This document shows, one piece after another, positions 1 to 14,793 of a DNA stretch of 64,000 nucleotides. This DNA is from Lysobacter soli (GTDB taxonomy: Bacteria; Pseudomonadota; Gammaproteobacteria; Xanthomonadales; Xanthomonadaceae). The translations under genes were made by a program, and so were the position numbers. Location: assembly GCF_003382285.1 (NCBI RefSeq), contig NZ_QTJR01000015.1:19607-83606 (forward strand). The letters are read 5' to 3'. The notes under the pieces are model-generated. The model was not told the DNA's origin. It did no database searches and was given only the letters and a program-made list of their open reading frames with translations. The number at the start of each line of letters is the position of its first letter. The first letter of the stretch is position 1.

Positions 1-2356
<2,356 letters not shown>

Positions 2357-2402
2357 CTATCTCTCTCCAGATATCTGTTATGGGCGTGTTAAACGCCCAT
2401 CA
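2357..2402 (-). promoter_or_regulatory. 5' untranslated hairpin of the TonB receptor gene
   Basis: A perfect 8-bp inverted repeat (2380-2387 with 2393-2400, 5-base loop, ATGGGCGT/ACGCCCAT) lies 23 bases upstream of the receptor ATG. An SD-like GGAGAGAG sits between the hairpin and the start. It could be an mRNA-stabilising hairpin or a protein-binding site; the sequence does not decide. Confidence 0.4.
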
Positions 2403-2569
2403 AACTTAAGATCTGGGGAGGACGACCGCTTTGCGGCTAGCGTTGAGAGACTTTGCTCAATCTGCCAGCGAGGACACGACCTTAACGATCTCGGCGGGTT
2501 CGCAATGCACCTTAGAAGTGCAGGTGGCGGTCAAGCCGCGACGCAGTTCGCGGTTTTCGCACGCAAACG

Positions 2570-2596
2570 AAAACGGCCGGCATCGTGCCGGCCGTT
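2570..2596 (-). terminator. Rho-independent terminator of the AraC-type gene
   Basis: An 11-bp perfect stem (2572-2582 with 2586-2596, 3-base loop, AACGGCCGGCA/TGCCGGCCGTT) is followed on the minus strand by TTTT. It lies 24 bases beyond the stop of the AraC-type regulator, so the TonB receptor downstream probably has its own promoter. Confidence 0.75.
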
Positions 2597-2619
2597 CCGC
2601 TACCGCCTCGAGCGATCGA

Positions 2620-3546
2620 TCAGCCGTTGGTGGCGAGCGACTTGCGCTCCAGCGACTTGCGCGCCGCGGCCTGCGCCTTGCCCGGCTCGCCGCGCGCGGC
2701 GGCGGCGGCGCGGTAGCGCGTGGCCGAGACGCCGAAGCGTGCACGGAAGGCGCGCGCGAAGCTGCAGCAGTTGTCGAACCCGCTGGCGGCGGCAACTTCG
2801 CCGATCATCATCGACGTGCTGGTGAGCAGGTCCGCCGCGTGCTCCAGGCGCATGCGCGCCGAGGCCGCCTGCGGGCTCTCTTCATAAAGACTGTGGAACG
2901 TCTTGGAGAAGTACCAGCTGGAGAAGCTGGTCAGTTCGGCCAGTTCGCTGATGCGGACCACGCGGTCGCAGTTGCCTTCCAGGTACAGGCGGGCGCGCTG
3001 GAGGCGGCCGAACACCTGGCGCTTGCGGCTGCGCGAGCGACCCGGGCAGCGCGGGATGCGCGCGGCCAGATCGCGCTGGACGCCCGCCAGGTGGAGCAGG
3101 ATCGGGCGCAGCAGCGAGGCGTCGAACCCGGCGCCGGGGTTCTCGGCCAGGCGGGCCGCCGCCTCGCGCCACAGGCGCAGGCCGATGCGGGCGTCGTGGC
3201 GGGACATCTGGCCGCGGCCGGCATACAGGCCGCGATCGGCGAAGCGGGTCATCTCGCGCAGCGCCTCGCTGGTCAGCGTCAGGCCGACGCAGACGCCGAA
3301 GCGGTCCGCCTGGACGGTCGGCTTGGAGTCCTTCTCGAAGGCGATCCAGTCGCCGCTGCGCAGCCGGAACTTGCCTTCCTTCGCCTCGACCCACGAGCTG
3401 CCGTGCAGCTGCAGCCAGAACGAGAAGCCTCCCGAAGACTGGACGCTGCCCAGCCGCGAGACGCCGATGCAACCGCCCTGAACCGCGCCCTCAGGCGTTT
3501 CGAGCTGCAGCAGCTGCCCGCGGTCCGCCCATTGCACTTGCTCCAT
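2620..3546 (-). CDS. AraC/XylS-family transcriptional regulator
   Basis: Predicted cytoplasmic DNA-binding regulator of 308 aa. Residues about 190-280 form the double helix-turn-helix of AraC proteins: first helix pair at RISELAELTSFSSWYFSKTF (199-218), second at about 248-271, ending FGVSATRYR. The first 160 residues are an effector or dimerisation region I cannot assign to a known ligand-binding fold. The ATG at 3546 is supported by GAGGTGG 5 bases upstream. A strong terminator follows. It lies between a CadC-like regulator and a TonB receptor in the same orientation, so control of the receptor is plausible but not shown. The tail after residue 285 is Ala/Lys/Arg-rich and probably disordered. 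Confidence 0.9.
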   Translation of the reverse strand: MEQVQWADRGQLLQLETPEGAVQGGCIGVSRLGSVQSSGGFSFWLQLHGSSWVEAKEGKFRLRSGDWIAFEKDSKPTVQADRFGVCVGLTLTSEALREMTRFADRGLYAGRGQMSRHDARIGLRLWREAAARLAENPGAGFDASLLRPILLHLAGVQRDLAARIPRCPGRSRSRKRQVFGRLQRARLYLEGNCDRVVRISELAELTSFSSWYFSKTFHSLYEESPQAASARMRLEHAADLLTSTSMMIGEVAAASGFDNCCSFARAFRARFGVSATRYRAAAAARGEPGKAQAAARKSLERKSLATNG

Positions 3547-3690
3547 TGGTCCACCTCATGTGCCGAGAATGGTCAATGGATTTGCCGTACACACCCGCTT
3601 CACATCAGGAAAGTTGCTGGAGACTTATCCGAAATCGCACCGAATGCAAAACCGAAGGATTTCCGATAGCACTTTTCCCTGTTGCATCAA

Positions 3691-6072
3691 TTACTTGACC
3701 CATCCCGGGACAACCTCCGTCGTTTCCTTCGGAAGCTCCATGTAACCGATATCGGCCCCGTCCCAGTCGACCAGGGCCAGATATGCCGCCTCATTGCGCG
3801 GCCCGCCGAGGCTGAATCCGTTCACCGCGGAGCGTCGCAGCTGGTCCAGACAGCGGGGCGGAGCGGGGTCTGCAGGCACGATCCGGCGGAGGCTGGCGGC
3901 GCAATCCTGCAGCCGTTCGAGGTAGCGGATCTCGCCGTCGGGCGCGACGGTCCACATGCGATACCGGTCGGCGGTGGGCACGCTTGCGCTGACCTGGCGG
4001 ACCGAAGCGGCGCCCAGATCGAGCGGAACCTCCCAGAGCCCCGCTTCGGTCAACCGCGTGAACAACACCCGGTTGCGCGCTCCGTCCACCTCGAAGTGCG
4101 ACACGCCGTCGATCCGGCCCAGCACCCGCCAGGGCGTCGCGGACCGGTCGTACAGCCGGAGCTGCGGCGCGCCTTCCTCACTGGCCGCCAGCACGAACAG
4201 CCGGTTCGGATCGACCGAATACTGGGCCTGCAGAGGTTCGGCGTCCGGAACCGGCAAGGTCGAGACCTGACCGCTCGCCGCCAGCACTTCCTGCACGACG
4301 CCGCGCCCCTGGGCGTCGATGCCGGTCGCCAGCAGACGGCGCGAGTCGGGCGACCATGCCGGCGCGTAGCGCGTGCCCGGGCGGATGCCGCCCATCATGC
4401 GAAGGGTGTCTGGCTGGGAGACGTCGCCGACCCACAGGCCGTTGCTGCCGGAGCGGTCGGAGACGAACGCGAGCTGCCGGCCGTCCGGTGCGATCGACGG
4501 GAGCAGGTCGCGGGCCGCCGACGCGAACAGCGGTTCGACCACGTGCACCCGGCCCGGGCCGTCGCCATCGGTCAGCTGGACGCGGTAAAGGCCGAAGTAC
4601 GGTCGGCGCTGGACGAAGGCGATCGCGCGGCGCGAGCGTGCGGCCACCGGGGCCTGGCCGTCGTCCACGCCCATCGGACGCGCTTCGCCGGTGCTGGTAT
4701 CCAGGCGGAACAGGCGGTACTCGCCGTCGACCATGGCGCTGAAGATCAGCCCGCGCCCGGTCGGCGACCAGTCCCAGCCACGCAGGTCGGCGCGCAGCCG
4801 GCTCAGGCGCTCGGCGTTGCCGCCCTGCGCCGGGATGCGCCAGAAGTCGCCCAGCGGCGCGTTGCGCACGAACACGATCCAGCGTCCATCGGGCGAATAG
4901 CGCGGGTCGGTGTCGAGCTCGTCCGGGTCGTGCGGGTACTCGATCGGTCGCCATTGGCCGCTGTCGAGGTTCAGCACGCGCAGCCCGACCGTGCCCTGGT
5001 CGGTGCTCATGCTCCCGAAGATCAGCCCGTTGCTGTCCGGGGTCCAGTCGAAGGTCGGCGGACTGCGGCGATCGCAGACGCCAACCTCGTGCTCGGCGCG
5101 CGCATTGGGCGTGACCAGGCGGATGCTGCAGCTGCTCTCCGACAGCCGCATGAAGGCGATCCAGCGGCCGTCGGGCGACCACACCGGCGAAGCGTCATCG
5201 GTGCCTTCCGGCGGCCGCGTCAGCTGGCGCGGCTGCGTCTGTTCGGTGGTCTGCACCATGATCGCGGTGCCGCGCTGGCCTTCGGGGATGGCGACGTACG
5301 CCACCAGGCCGGCGTCGGGCGAGAGCGCCGGCGACAGCTCGAAGCCCGGCGCGGAGGTGATCAGGCGGTATGGGCGCTCGCTGCGCAGGCCCTGCATGCC
5401 GGTGACGGCGACCGGGGCCACTTCCGGCTGCGCCGGGGCGCGGATCAGCGCCCAGGCCACCAGTCCGGCCACCAGCAGCGCCACGACGAAGATCACCGAC
5501 GCGATCGACGTCCAGGTGCCGCGGGGCGAAGAAGACGCCGGGAACGGCACCGGGGCGAGCGGCTCGCTTGGATCGGCACCCGCGATGGCGGGGTATTTGG
5601 CCGTGGTGCGGGTCGGATCGGACCAGCGTTCGTCGCTGGCGACCACGTCCGCGCTGGCGGCCGGGCCACCGGTGTGGATCCACTCGATCGGCGCGAGCAG
5701 GCGATAGCCGTTCTTCGCGATCGTCTCGATGTAGCGCGGATTGCCGCGCTCGTCGTCGAAGGCCTTGCGCAGCTGCGTGATCGCCTGCGTGACCACGTCG
5801 TTGGTCGGCAGCGTGTCCGGCCAGACCTCGGTCATCAGCGAATCGCGGCTGACCACGCGCCCGGCCTGCTCCACCAGCACCAGCAGCACGCCCATCGACT
5901 TGGGCGTGATGCGCAATGGGCGACGCTTGCCCGGCGCGCGGATCTCGCGCAGCGGCACGTCGACCACGCACTCGCCCACGCGCAGTCGCTCGGACGGCAG
6001 GGGCGGTGTGGAGGGTTCGAGGGTTCTTTGCATGAATCCGAAATGGTGAGCGGCAAGCTGAACGGCCGTCAT
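3691..6072 (-). CDS. CadC/ToxR-like membrane regulator with winged helix and beta-propeller
   Basis: A one-component transmembrane regulator of 793 aa. Residues about 29-127 form an OmpR/PhoB-type winged-helix DNA-binding domain (ending YIETIAKNGYRLLAPIEW). A single membrane helix follows at about 189-210. The remaining roughly 570 residues are periplasmic and carry at least seven TolB/PD40 propeller signatures of the form WSPDGRWIAF, YSPDGRWIVF or IAPDGRQLAF. The cytoplasmic half would bind DNA and the propeller would sense an envelope signal or partner (inference from CadC/ToxR architecture). Two starts are possible, M1 (6072) or M14 (6033); neither has a clear ribosome-binding site. No obvious target is encoded nearby except the AraC-type gene and the TonB receptor. 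Confidence 0.88.
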   Translation of the reverse strand: MTAVQLAAHHFGFMQRTLEPSTPPLPSERLRVGECVVDVPLREIRAPGKRRPLRITPKSMGVLLVLVEQAGRVVSRDSLMTEVWPDTLPTNDVVTQAITQLRKAFDDERGNPRYIETIAKNGYRLLAPIEWIHTGGPAASADVVASDERWSDPTRTTAKYPAIAGADPSEPLAPVPFPASSSPRGTWTSIASVIFVVALLVAGLVAWALIRAPAQPEVAPVAVTGMQGLRSERPYRLITSAPGFELSPALSPDAGLVAYVAIPEGQRGTAIMVQTTEQTQPRQLTRPPEGTDDASPVWSPDGRWIAFMRLSESSCSIRLVTPNARAEHEVGVCDRRSPPTFDWTPDSNGLIFGSMSTDQGTVGLRVLNLDSGQWRPIEYPHDPDELDTDPRYSPDGRWIVFVRNAPLGDFWRIPAQGGNAERLSRLRADLRGWDWSPTGRGLIFSAMVDGEYRLFRLDTSTGEARPMGVDDGQAPVAARSRRAIAFVQRRPYFGLYRVQLTDGDGPGRVHVVEPLFASAARDLLPSIAPDGRQLAFVSDRSGSNGLWVGDVSQPDTLRMMGGIRPGTRYAPAWSPDSRRLLATGIDAQGRGVVQEVLAASGQVSTLPVPDAEPLQAQYSVDPNRLFVLAASEEGAPQLRLYDRSATPWRVLGRIDGVSHFEVDGARNRVLFTRLTEAGLWEVPLDLGAASVRQVSASVPTADRYRMWTVAPDGEIRYLERLQDCAASLRRIVPADPAPPRCLDQLRRSAVNGFSLGGPRNEAAYLALVDWDGADIGYMELPKETTEVVPGWVK

Positions 6073-6402
6073 GTGCCGAATGGATCAGATACGACTACTC
6101 GGCAAACCCGGCAAAGAGGCCAGACCCGACGGGGAAAGCAATGCTCGCCCGAACATTCTAACGTCGGCAGGCTTACTCCCGTTTACACGGGGTGGCTTCA
6201 GGCCCTCTCTCGCCGACGTATTACAGAACGTAACGTTCCAGCATTCGCGCCACCCGGCGCGAATCTTTTTCTCCGGCACGGTCGACTCCCCATCCCCTCG
6301 CCTTCCGAAAGCACCTGAGGAAGGACGCTGCGTGCTTCATAGCACAGCCGTGTTAAGAGCCCTTTAAAGCCCTGCGGAGCGCGGCTGCAGCGATGCGCTG
6401 CC
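6073..6402. other. Non-coding region upstream of the CadC-like gene
   Basis: I find no credible gene in this 330-base gap. It contains a 13-bp perfect palindrome GAACGTAACGTTC (6226-6238), a possible operator for the CadC-like gene, which starts 150 bases away. A 6-bp hairpin with a 3-base loop (6387-6401, GCAGCG/CGCTGC) lies just past the stop of the channel gene, without a U-tract. The rest is less G+C-rich than the coding DNA but otherwise featureless. Confidence 0.5.
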
Positions 6403-7089
6403 CTACTTCGTCGCGCGCAGCATGGTCAGGCCGACCAGGCGCGACACCACCACCGCGATGTACGCCACGCCGGCGAACTGCTGCAGCATCACCAGAACGC
6501 GCGCGGGCGAGGACAGCGGCAGGATGTCGCCGAGCCCGGTGGCCGACAGCGTCGTGAAGCTGAGGAACAGCAGTTCGAGCCACGTGCGCGGCTCGCCCGG
6601 GCGCAGCGCGCCGGTGAAGCTGCCCGGATACCACGCCTGGCAGACGAAATACGCGTAGGCGAAGCCCCACGCGAGCAGCGTGAACGTCGCGCCGGCTGCG
6701 AACAGTTCGTCGGCGGTCACGCGATGGTCGCCGAGCATGTAGGCGATGAGGCTCGACGCCGCATACAGATAGAGCAGCGCTTCCAGTGCGGAGGACACGA
6801 CGAGCAGCGTGTCGTTCGCGAGCACCACCGACAGCACCGACAGCCCCAGTGCCGGCGCGGCCAGGAGCCAGGCGACCCACACCTTCGCCGGGCTGCGGTT
6901 CACCACCCACACCGCGAGCATCAGCACCACCACGCCGAGCGCGCCGAACAGCACGCGTCCGCTGCTGCGCGTCTCATCGAAGATGGGATAGAGGATGAGG
7001 CTCAGCAGCTGCGCCGCGAGCAGGAACGCCGACGGATGGCGCCGCGCCTGCACGCGCCAGCGCAACAGGCCGATGCGGTTCTCCGCCAT
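6403..7089 (-). CDS. Potassium channel-family membrane protein (Ion_trans_2 type)
   Basis: A 228-aa inner-membrane protein with about six hydrophobic segments (roughly 20-36, 47-63, 72-92, 96-118, 132-150, 196-222). Between the last two lies a re-entrant pore loop SFTTLSATGLGDI with the selectivity-filter signature T184-G185-L186-G187-D188. Canonical K+ channels read TVGYGD; here leucine replaces tyrosine, which some bacterial two-TM pore proteins tolerate. No RCK/TrkA-N or cyclic-nucleotide domain is fused. It probably conducts K+ or another monovalent cation. It is monocistronic, between thiC and the CadC-like gene, and neighbours give no hint of regulation. Confidence 0.8.
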   Translation of the reverse strand: MAENRIGLLRWRVQARRHPSAFLLAAQLLSLILYPIFDETRSSGRVLFGALGVVVLMLAVWVVNRSPAKVWVAWLLAAPALGLSVLSVVLANDTLLVVSSALEALLYLYAASSLIAYMLGDHRVTADELFAAGATFTLLAWGFAYAYFVCQAWYPGSFTGALRPGEPRTWLELLFLSFTTLSATGLGDILPLSSPARVLVMLQQFAGVAYIAVVVSRLVGLTMLRATK

Positions 7090-7195
7090 GGTCGCGATCC
7101 TTCGAATGGGTCGCGCAAAGCCTAGCCGAAGGCGGGCGGGAATGAGCGGGGCGGGAAACGAGGGCGCACCTTCGTTCCCCGTCCGACGGCCATCG

Positions 7196-9232
<2,037 letters not shown>

Positions 9233-9334
9233 GGCGCGCATTTCACCACGCGCCGCCGCGCGGGTCCAACGCCGCGCGCGGCAGCCCTGTTCACGTCGGC
9301 GGCCCCAACCGGCCTCCGGTTGCGTATGTAACTG

Positions 9335-9363
9335 TTGACAGTCCCCGAAACCGCGTGATCTTC
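9335..9363 (+). promoter_or_regulatory. Probable thr operon promoter
   Basis: A consensus -35 hexamer TTGACA (9335-9340) lies within AACTGTTGACA. The -10 is weak: GATCTT (spacer 16) or TCTTCT (spacer 18). Either would start transcription at about the leader-peptide ATG (9371). The same 11-mer is found at the ilv leader. Confidence 0.55.
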
Positions 9364-9370
9364 TCGGCGC

Positions 9371-9502
9371 ATGACGCATCGCAACACGCTGCCGCAGACC
9401 GACCGAACCGCGCCGATCGACGCGGCGTTCGCGGGCGTCGTTGCGATTACCACGGGTACCGGTACCACTCGCTTGCGGGTGCGGACGGGCGTGTCCAGGT
9501 GA
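9371..9502 (+). CDS. thrL: Threonine operon leader peptide
   Basis: A 43-codon reading frame (ATG 9371, TGA 9500-9502) just ahead of thrA. Residues 26-33 read ITTGTGTT, encoded at 9446-9469: five Thr and one Ile codon, including ATT and ACT, which are uncommon in this G+C-rich genome. Threonine and isoleucine are the regulatory amino acids of the E. coli thr attenuator, whose leader also has an ITTGNG-like run. Downstream RNA segments can pair in two exclusive ways (next entry). No Shine-Dalgarno sequence precedes the ATG, and the predicted transcription start falls at or next to it. Identification rests on composition and position; length and N-terminus differ from thrL of enteric bacteria. 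Confidence 0.8.
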   Translation: MTHRNTLPQTDRTAPIDAAFAGVVAITTGTGTTRLRVRTGVSR

Positions 9503-9510
9503 TCTGAAGA

Positions 9511-9555
9511 CCACGCCTCCGCACCCCGACCCGGGTGCGCAGGCCTGGCACCCGG
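9511..9555 (+). promoter_or_regulatory. thr attenuator: mutually exclusive hairpins
   Basis: Segment 1 (9511-9526) can pair with segment 2 (9533-9548) at 14 of 16 positions, with two C-C mismatches. Segment 2 can instead form a perfect 8-bp hairpin with segment 3 (9531-9538 with 9548-9555, CCGGGTGC/GCACCCGG). A ribosome finishing the leader peptide at 9500 would cover the start of segment 1 and favour the 2:3 hairpin. A ribosome stalled on the Thr/Ile codons would leave segment 1 free. The 2:3 hairpin has no following U-tract, so the output may be Rho-dependent or translational. A weak GCGGG/CCCGC pairing (9563-9567 with 9580-9584) would place the thrA AGGAG in a loop. Confidence 0.6.
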
Positions 9556-9588
9556 ACGGTTCGCGGGGCCCAACAGGAGCCCGCCGCA

Positions 9589-12122
<2,534 letters not shown>

Positions 12123-12126
<4 letters not shown>

Positions 12127-13106
12127 GCGGCGATATCGACGCACAACGCAACGCAACCCGGCCCCGCATCGCGCGCGCCTTCGCGCCGGGCAGCGTCGGG
12201 AACATCGGCGTCGGATTCGACCTGCTCGGGCATTCCATCGACGGCGTGCGCGATGTCGCCATCGTGCGGCGCATCGACGAGGCGGTCGTGCGCATCGCGA
12301 CCATTCGTGGCGATGTCGAAGGCGCCGACACGTTGCCGCTGCAAGCCGAACGCAACACCGCCGGACAGGCGCTGATCGCGTTGCGCGACAAGCTTGGCGT
12401 TGCGCACGGCTTCGAACTCGAACTGGAAAAAGGCATTCCGCTCGGCTCGGGCCTTGGCGGTTCGGCCGCATCGTGCGTCGCGGCGCTGGTCGCGGCGAAT
12501 GCCGTGCTCGATGCGCCGCTCGCTCGCGAAGCGCTGTACGACTTCGCGCTCGACGGCGAATCGGTGTCCAGCGGCAGTCGCCATGGCGACAACGTGGCGC
12601 CGATGCTGCTCGGCGGCGTGGTGATGGCCACCGCGACGCGCATGATCCCGCTCGACGTTCCATCGTGGCTGCATGCGGTGGTCGTGCATCCCGACCAGGT
12701 GCTTGAGACGCGCCGCGCGCGCGCCGTGCTCGCCGATCCGTATCCGCTGCATGTCGTGGTTGAACAGAGCGCGCATCTCGCGCTGTTCCTCACCGGCTTG
12801 CAGCGCGGTGATGCGACGCTGTTGCGCGAGGGGCTGCGCGACCTGCTGGTCGAGCCGCGCCGCGCGCCGCTGATTCCCGGCTTCGCCGAAGCGCAGGCTG
12901 CGGCGCTCGACCACGATGCACTCGGCGCGAGCATTTCCGGTGCGGGACCGAGCACCTTCGCGTGGTTCGCCTCGCGCTCACAGGCCGACGCCGCCGCGCC
13001 TGCGATGCAGGCCGCGTTCGCTTCGGCCGGCTACGGTTCGCGCGCGTACGTCACGCCGGTCGCGGGCCCGCGCGCGGACGTGATCTCAGCCGGGGCGTAC
13101 GCATGA
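12123..13106 (+). CDS. thrB: Homoserine kinase
   Basis: Phosphorylates homoserine to O-phosphohomoserine for threonine synthase. At 327 aa it is a GHMP-family kinase: the glycine/serine-rich ATP loop [16 protein letters not shown] is near residue 108, and the C-terminal GHMP motif [12 protein letters not shown] is near residue 272. The ATG lies in the thrA stop (ATGA overlap), and its own stop overlaps the thrC start in the same way, so the three genes are translationally coupled. The N-terminal 12 residues before [19 protein letters not shown] are a short extension relative to the usual start of the fold. Confidence 0.97.
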
Positions 13107-14422
13107 AGTTCGTGAGCACGCGCGGCAACACGCCGCCAACGCAGATCGACGCAGCGCTCGTCGTGGGCCTCGCGCCGGACGGCGGGCTGTACGTTCCCGA
13201 ACGCATTCCGGCGGTCGATATAGAGCCCGGCGACACGCTCGCGGAGACGGCGCAGGCGGTGCTCTCGCCGTACTTCGCCGAATCCTCATTGCGCGATGCG
13301 TTGCCCGCGATCTGCGCGCACGCCTATTCGTTCGATGCGCCGCTGCGTGCGATGACCGGCGATGGCGATCACCTGCTCGAACTCTTCCACGGGCCGACCG
13401 CCGCCTTCAAGGATTACGCGGCACGCTTCCTCGCCGAAGCCTTGTCGCGCCTGCGGCCACCGGATGCGGCGCCAACTACGATAGTCGTCGCGACCTCCGG
13501 CGACACCGGCGCAGCCGTCGCATCGGCGTTCCATCGCCGCGATGGCTTCAACGTGGTCATCCTGTATCCCGAAGGCCGCGTGTCGCCACGCCAGGCGCAC
13601 GGGCTGGAATGCTGGGGCGACAACGTGCGCACGTTCCGCGTGCAGGGCACGTTCGACGACTGCCAGCGCATGGCGAAGCAGGCGTTGTCGGACGAAGCGC
13701 TGCGACGCGAGGTGTCGCTCAGCTCGGCCAACAGCATCAGTCTGGGGCGCCTGTTGCCGCAGGTGGCGTACTACGCGCACGCCGCGCTGCATTTCGCACG
13801 ACGGCAAGGGGAAGCGCTCAACCTCATCGTGCCCACCGGAAACCTCGGCAACGCGTGCGCCGCGTTCGTCGCGCGGCGAATGGGGCTGCCGATCGGCGAA
13901 CTGGTGCTTGCCTGCAATGCGAACGACGTGCTGCCTCGTTACTTCGCCGGCGAACCTTACGAGCCGCGCGCGACGAAGGTGACGCTCGCGAACGCGATGG
14001 ACGTCGGTGCGCCGAGCAACTTCGAGCGCCTTCGCCATTGGCATGCCGGCGACGACGAACTCCGCGGTTCGCTTCGCGCATTCACCGTCGACGATGCGAC
14101 GATCACCGACGTCGTGCGCGGGGCGCCTCGACGCGATGGCGTCGTCGCCGATCCGCACACCGCTGCGGGCCTGCACGTGCTGGAAACGTTCCGGTCGCAA
14201 GGCGACTCGCGACCGTGGGCGGTGGTCGCCACCGCGCATCCGGCGAAGTTCGACACCATCGTCGAACCGCTCGTCGGGCACGAAGTCCCGGTGCCGCCAT
14301 CGCTCGCGCAGTGCCTCGCGCGGCCGGCATCGGCGCAGCGATTGCCCGCCGATTACGCCGCGCTGCGCGATGCGCTGCGTACCGGTGCGGTTACATCCGA
14401 AACCATCGGGCCCTCCGCGTGA
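13103..14422 (+). CDS. thrC: Threonine synthase
   Basis: PLP enzyme that converts O-phosphohomoserine to threonine, completing the thrABC pathway. 439 aa, the length of the E. coli-type (fungal/proteobacterial class) enzymes. N-terminus [12 protein letters not shown] is typical. The PLP-binding lysine is K103 in the motif [15 protein letters not shown], and [15 protein letters not shown] is the phosphate-binding region. The ATG overlaps the thrB stop by 4 bases. A short dyad terminator follows at 14465. Confidence 0.97.
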   Translation: MKFVSTRGNTPPTQIDAALVVGLAPDGGLYVPERIPAVDIEPGDTLAETAQAVLSPYFAESSLRDALPAICAHAYSFDAPLRAMTGDGDHLLELFHGPTAAFKDYAARFLAEALSRLRPPDAAPTTIVVATSGDTGAAVASAFHRRDGFNVVILYPEGRVSPRQAHGLECWGDNVRTFRVQGTFDDCQRMAKQALSDEALRREVSLSSANSISLGRLLPQVAYYAHAALHFARRQGEALNLIVPTGNLGNACAAFVARRMGLPIGELVLACNANDVLPRYFAGEPYEPRATKVTLANAMDVGAPSNFERLRHWHAGDDELRGSLRAFTVDDATITDVVRGAPRRDGVVADPHTAAGLHVLETFRSQGDSRPWAVVATAHPAKFDTIVEPLVGHEVPVPPSLAQCLARPASAQRLPADYAALRDALRTGAVTSETIGPSA

Positions 14423-14461
14423 GGCGCATGCCGCACTTCTTCGCAGTTACGAAAGAAACTG

Positions 14462-14490
14462 TTGACACGGCCATTCCGGCCGTGTTTCTC
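14462..14490 (+). promoter_or_regulatory. Probable ilv-leu operon promoter
   Basis: Consensus -35 TTGACA at 14462-14467, within AACTGTTGACA (14457-14467) that is identical to the thr promoter. At a 17-base spacer the -10 position is TTTCTC (14485-14490), a poor match, so activation or a non-standard -10 may be needed. Transcription would start at about the leader ATG (14499). Confidence 0.5.
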
Positions 14491-14492
14491 TC
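14465..14492 (+). terminator. thrC terminator dyad overlapping the ilv promoter
   Basis: An 8-bp perfect stem (14465-14472 with 14478-14485, ACACGGCC/GGCCGTGT, 5-base loop) is followed by TTCTCTC. It would end the thr transcript 43 bases after the thrC stop. Because the -35 TTGACA of the ilv promoter is 14462-14467, the same dyad also fills the ilv promoter spacer and could act as an operator. Confidence 0.55.
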
Positions 14493-14498
14493 GATCCC

Positions 14499-14690
14499 AT
14501 GACGCAGCGCAGCAACCACTTGCAAACCGCATCGGGCCGGGGCCAACGCGCCACCGCCGCCGCGTCGCAGGCTGACGCGCGTCGCATCGCCATCGCACTT
14601 CTGATGAAGGCCGCGCCCATCGCGGCCTCGCTCATTCTTGTACTCGTACTTATTACCGGGCTTGCCAGCGCGGAGTACGGGTTTGTGTAA
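14499..14690 (+). CDS. ilvL: Branched-chain amino-acid operon leader peptide
   Basis: A 63-codon frame just upstream of the ilvD attenuator. Residues 45-52 are LILVLVLI (14631-14654), followed by TGL. They are encoded with CTT, GTA and ATT codons that are scarce in this G+C-rich genome, as expected for a stall site sensing charged Leu, Val and Ile tRNAs. The peptide is longer than the 32-residue E. coli IlvL, and its C-terminal half is hydrophobic enough to resemble a membrane segment, so a function as a small membrane protein cannot be excluded. There is no Shine-Dalgarno sequence; the predicted transcription start coincides with the ATG. Confidence 0.85.
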   Translation: MTQRSNHLQTASGRGQRATAAASQADARRIAIALLMKAAPIAASLILVLVLITGLASAEYGFV

Positions 14691-14757
14691 GTAAGAACCA
14701 CACACCCAGGTCGATACCCAAGACCCCGCGCCCGAAACGGCGCGGGGTTTTTGTTTT
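14668..14757 (+). terminator. ilv attenuator: terminator with alternative pairing partner
   Basis: The terminator is a 9-bp perfect stem (14724-14732 with 14739-14747, CCCCGCGCC/GGCGCGGGG, 6-base loop) followed by TTTTTGTTTT. Its left arm (14723-14731) can instead pair with 14668-14676 (GCGCGGAGT, one mismatch), inside the end of the leader frame about 14 bases past the stall codons. A stalled ribosome leaves this segment free and prevents termination; a ribosome reaching the stop (14688-14690) covers it and lets the terminator form. A GGGTTTGTGT/ACACACCC pause hairpin lies between. Confidence 0.88.
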
Positions 14758-14793
14758 CGCCCTGCGGAACGTCCAGCCAGGAGATCGCCGTTC

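Noticed and set aside
3682..6318. An 878-codon plus-strand frame opposite the CadC-like gene
   Set aside because: It has no recognisable domain and a biased Arg/Ala/Gln composition, and it lies entirely over a gene with clear motifs.
7149..7176. Hairpin GGGAAACGA/TTCGTTCCC after thiC as a terminator
   Set aside because: It has a bulge and no U-tract on the minus strand, so I did not list it as a terminator.
9535..9588. Upstream ATG for thrA adding 18 residues
   Set aside because: It lies inside the attenuator hairpin and has no ribosome-binding site; the ATG at 9589 has AGGAG at a proper distance.
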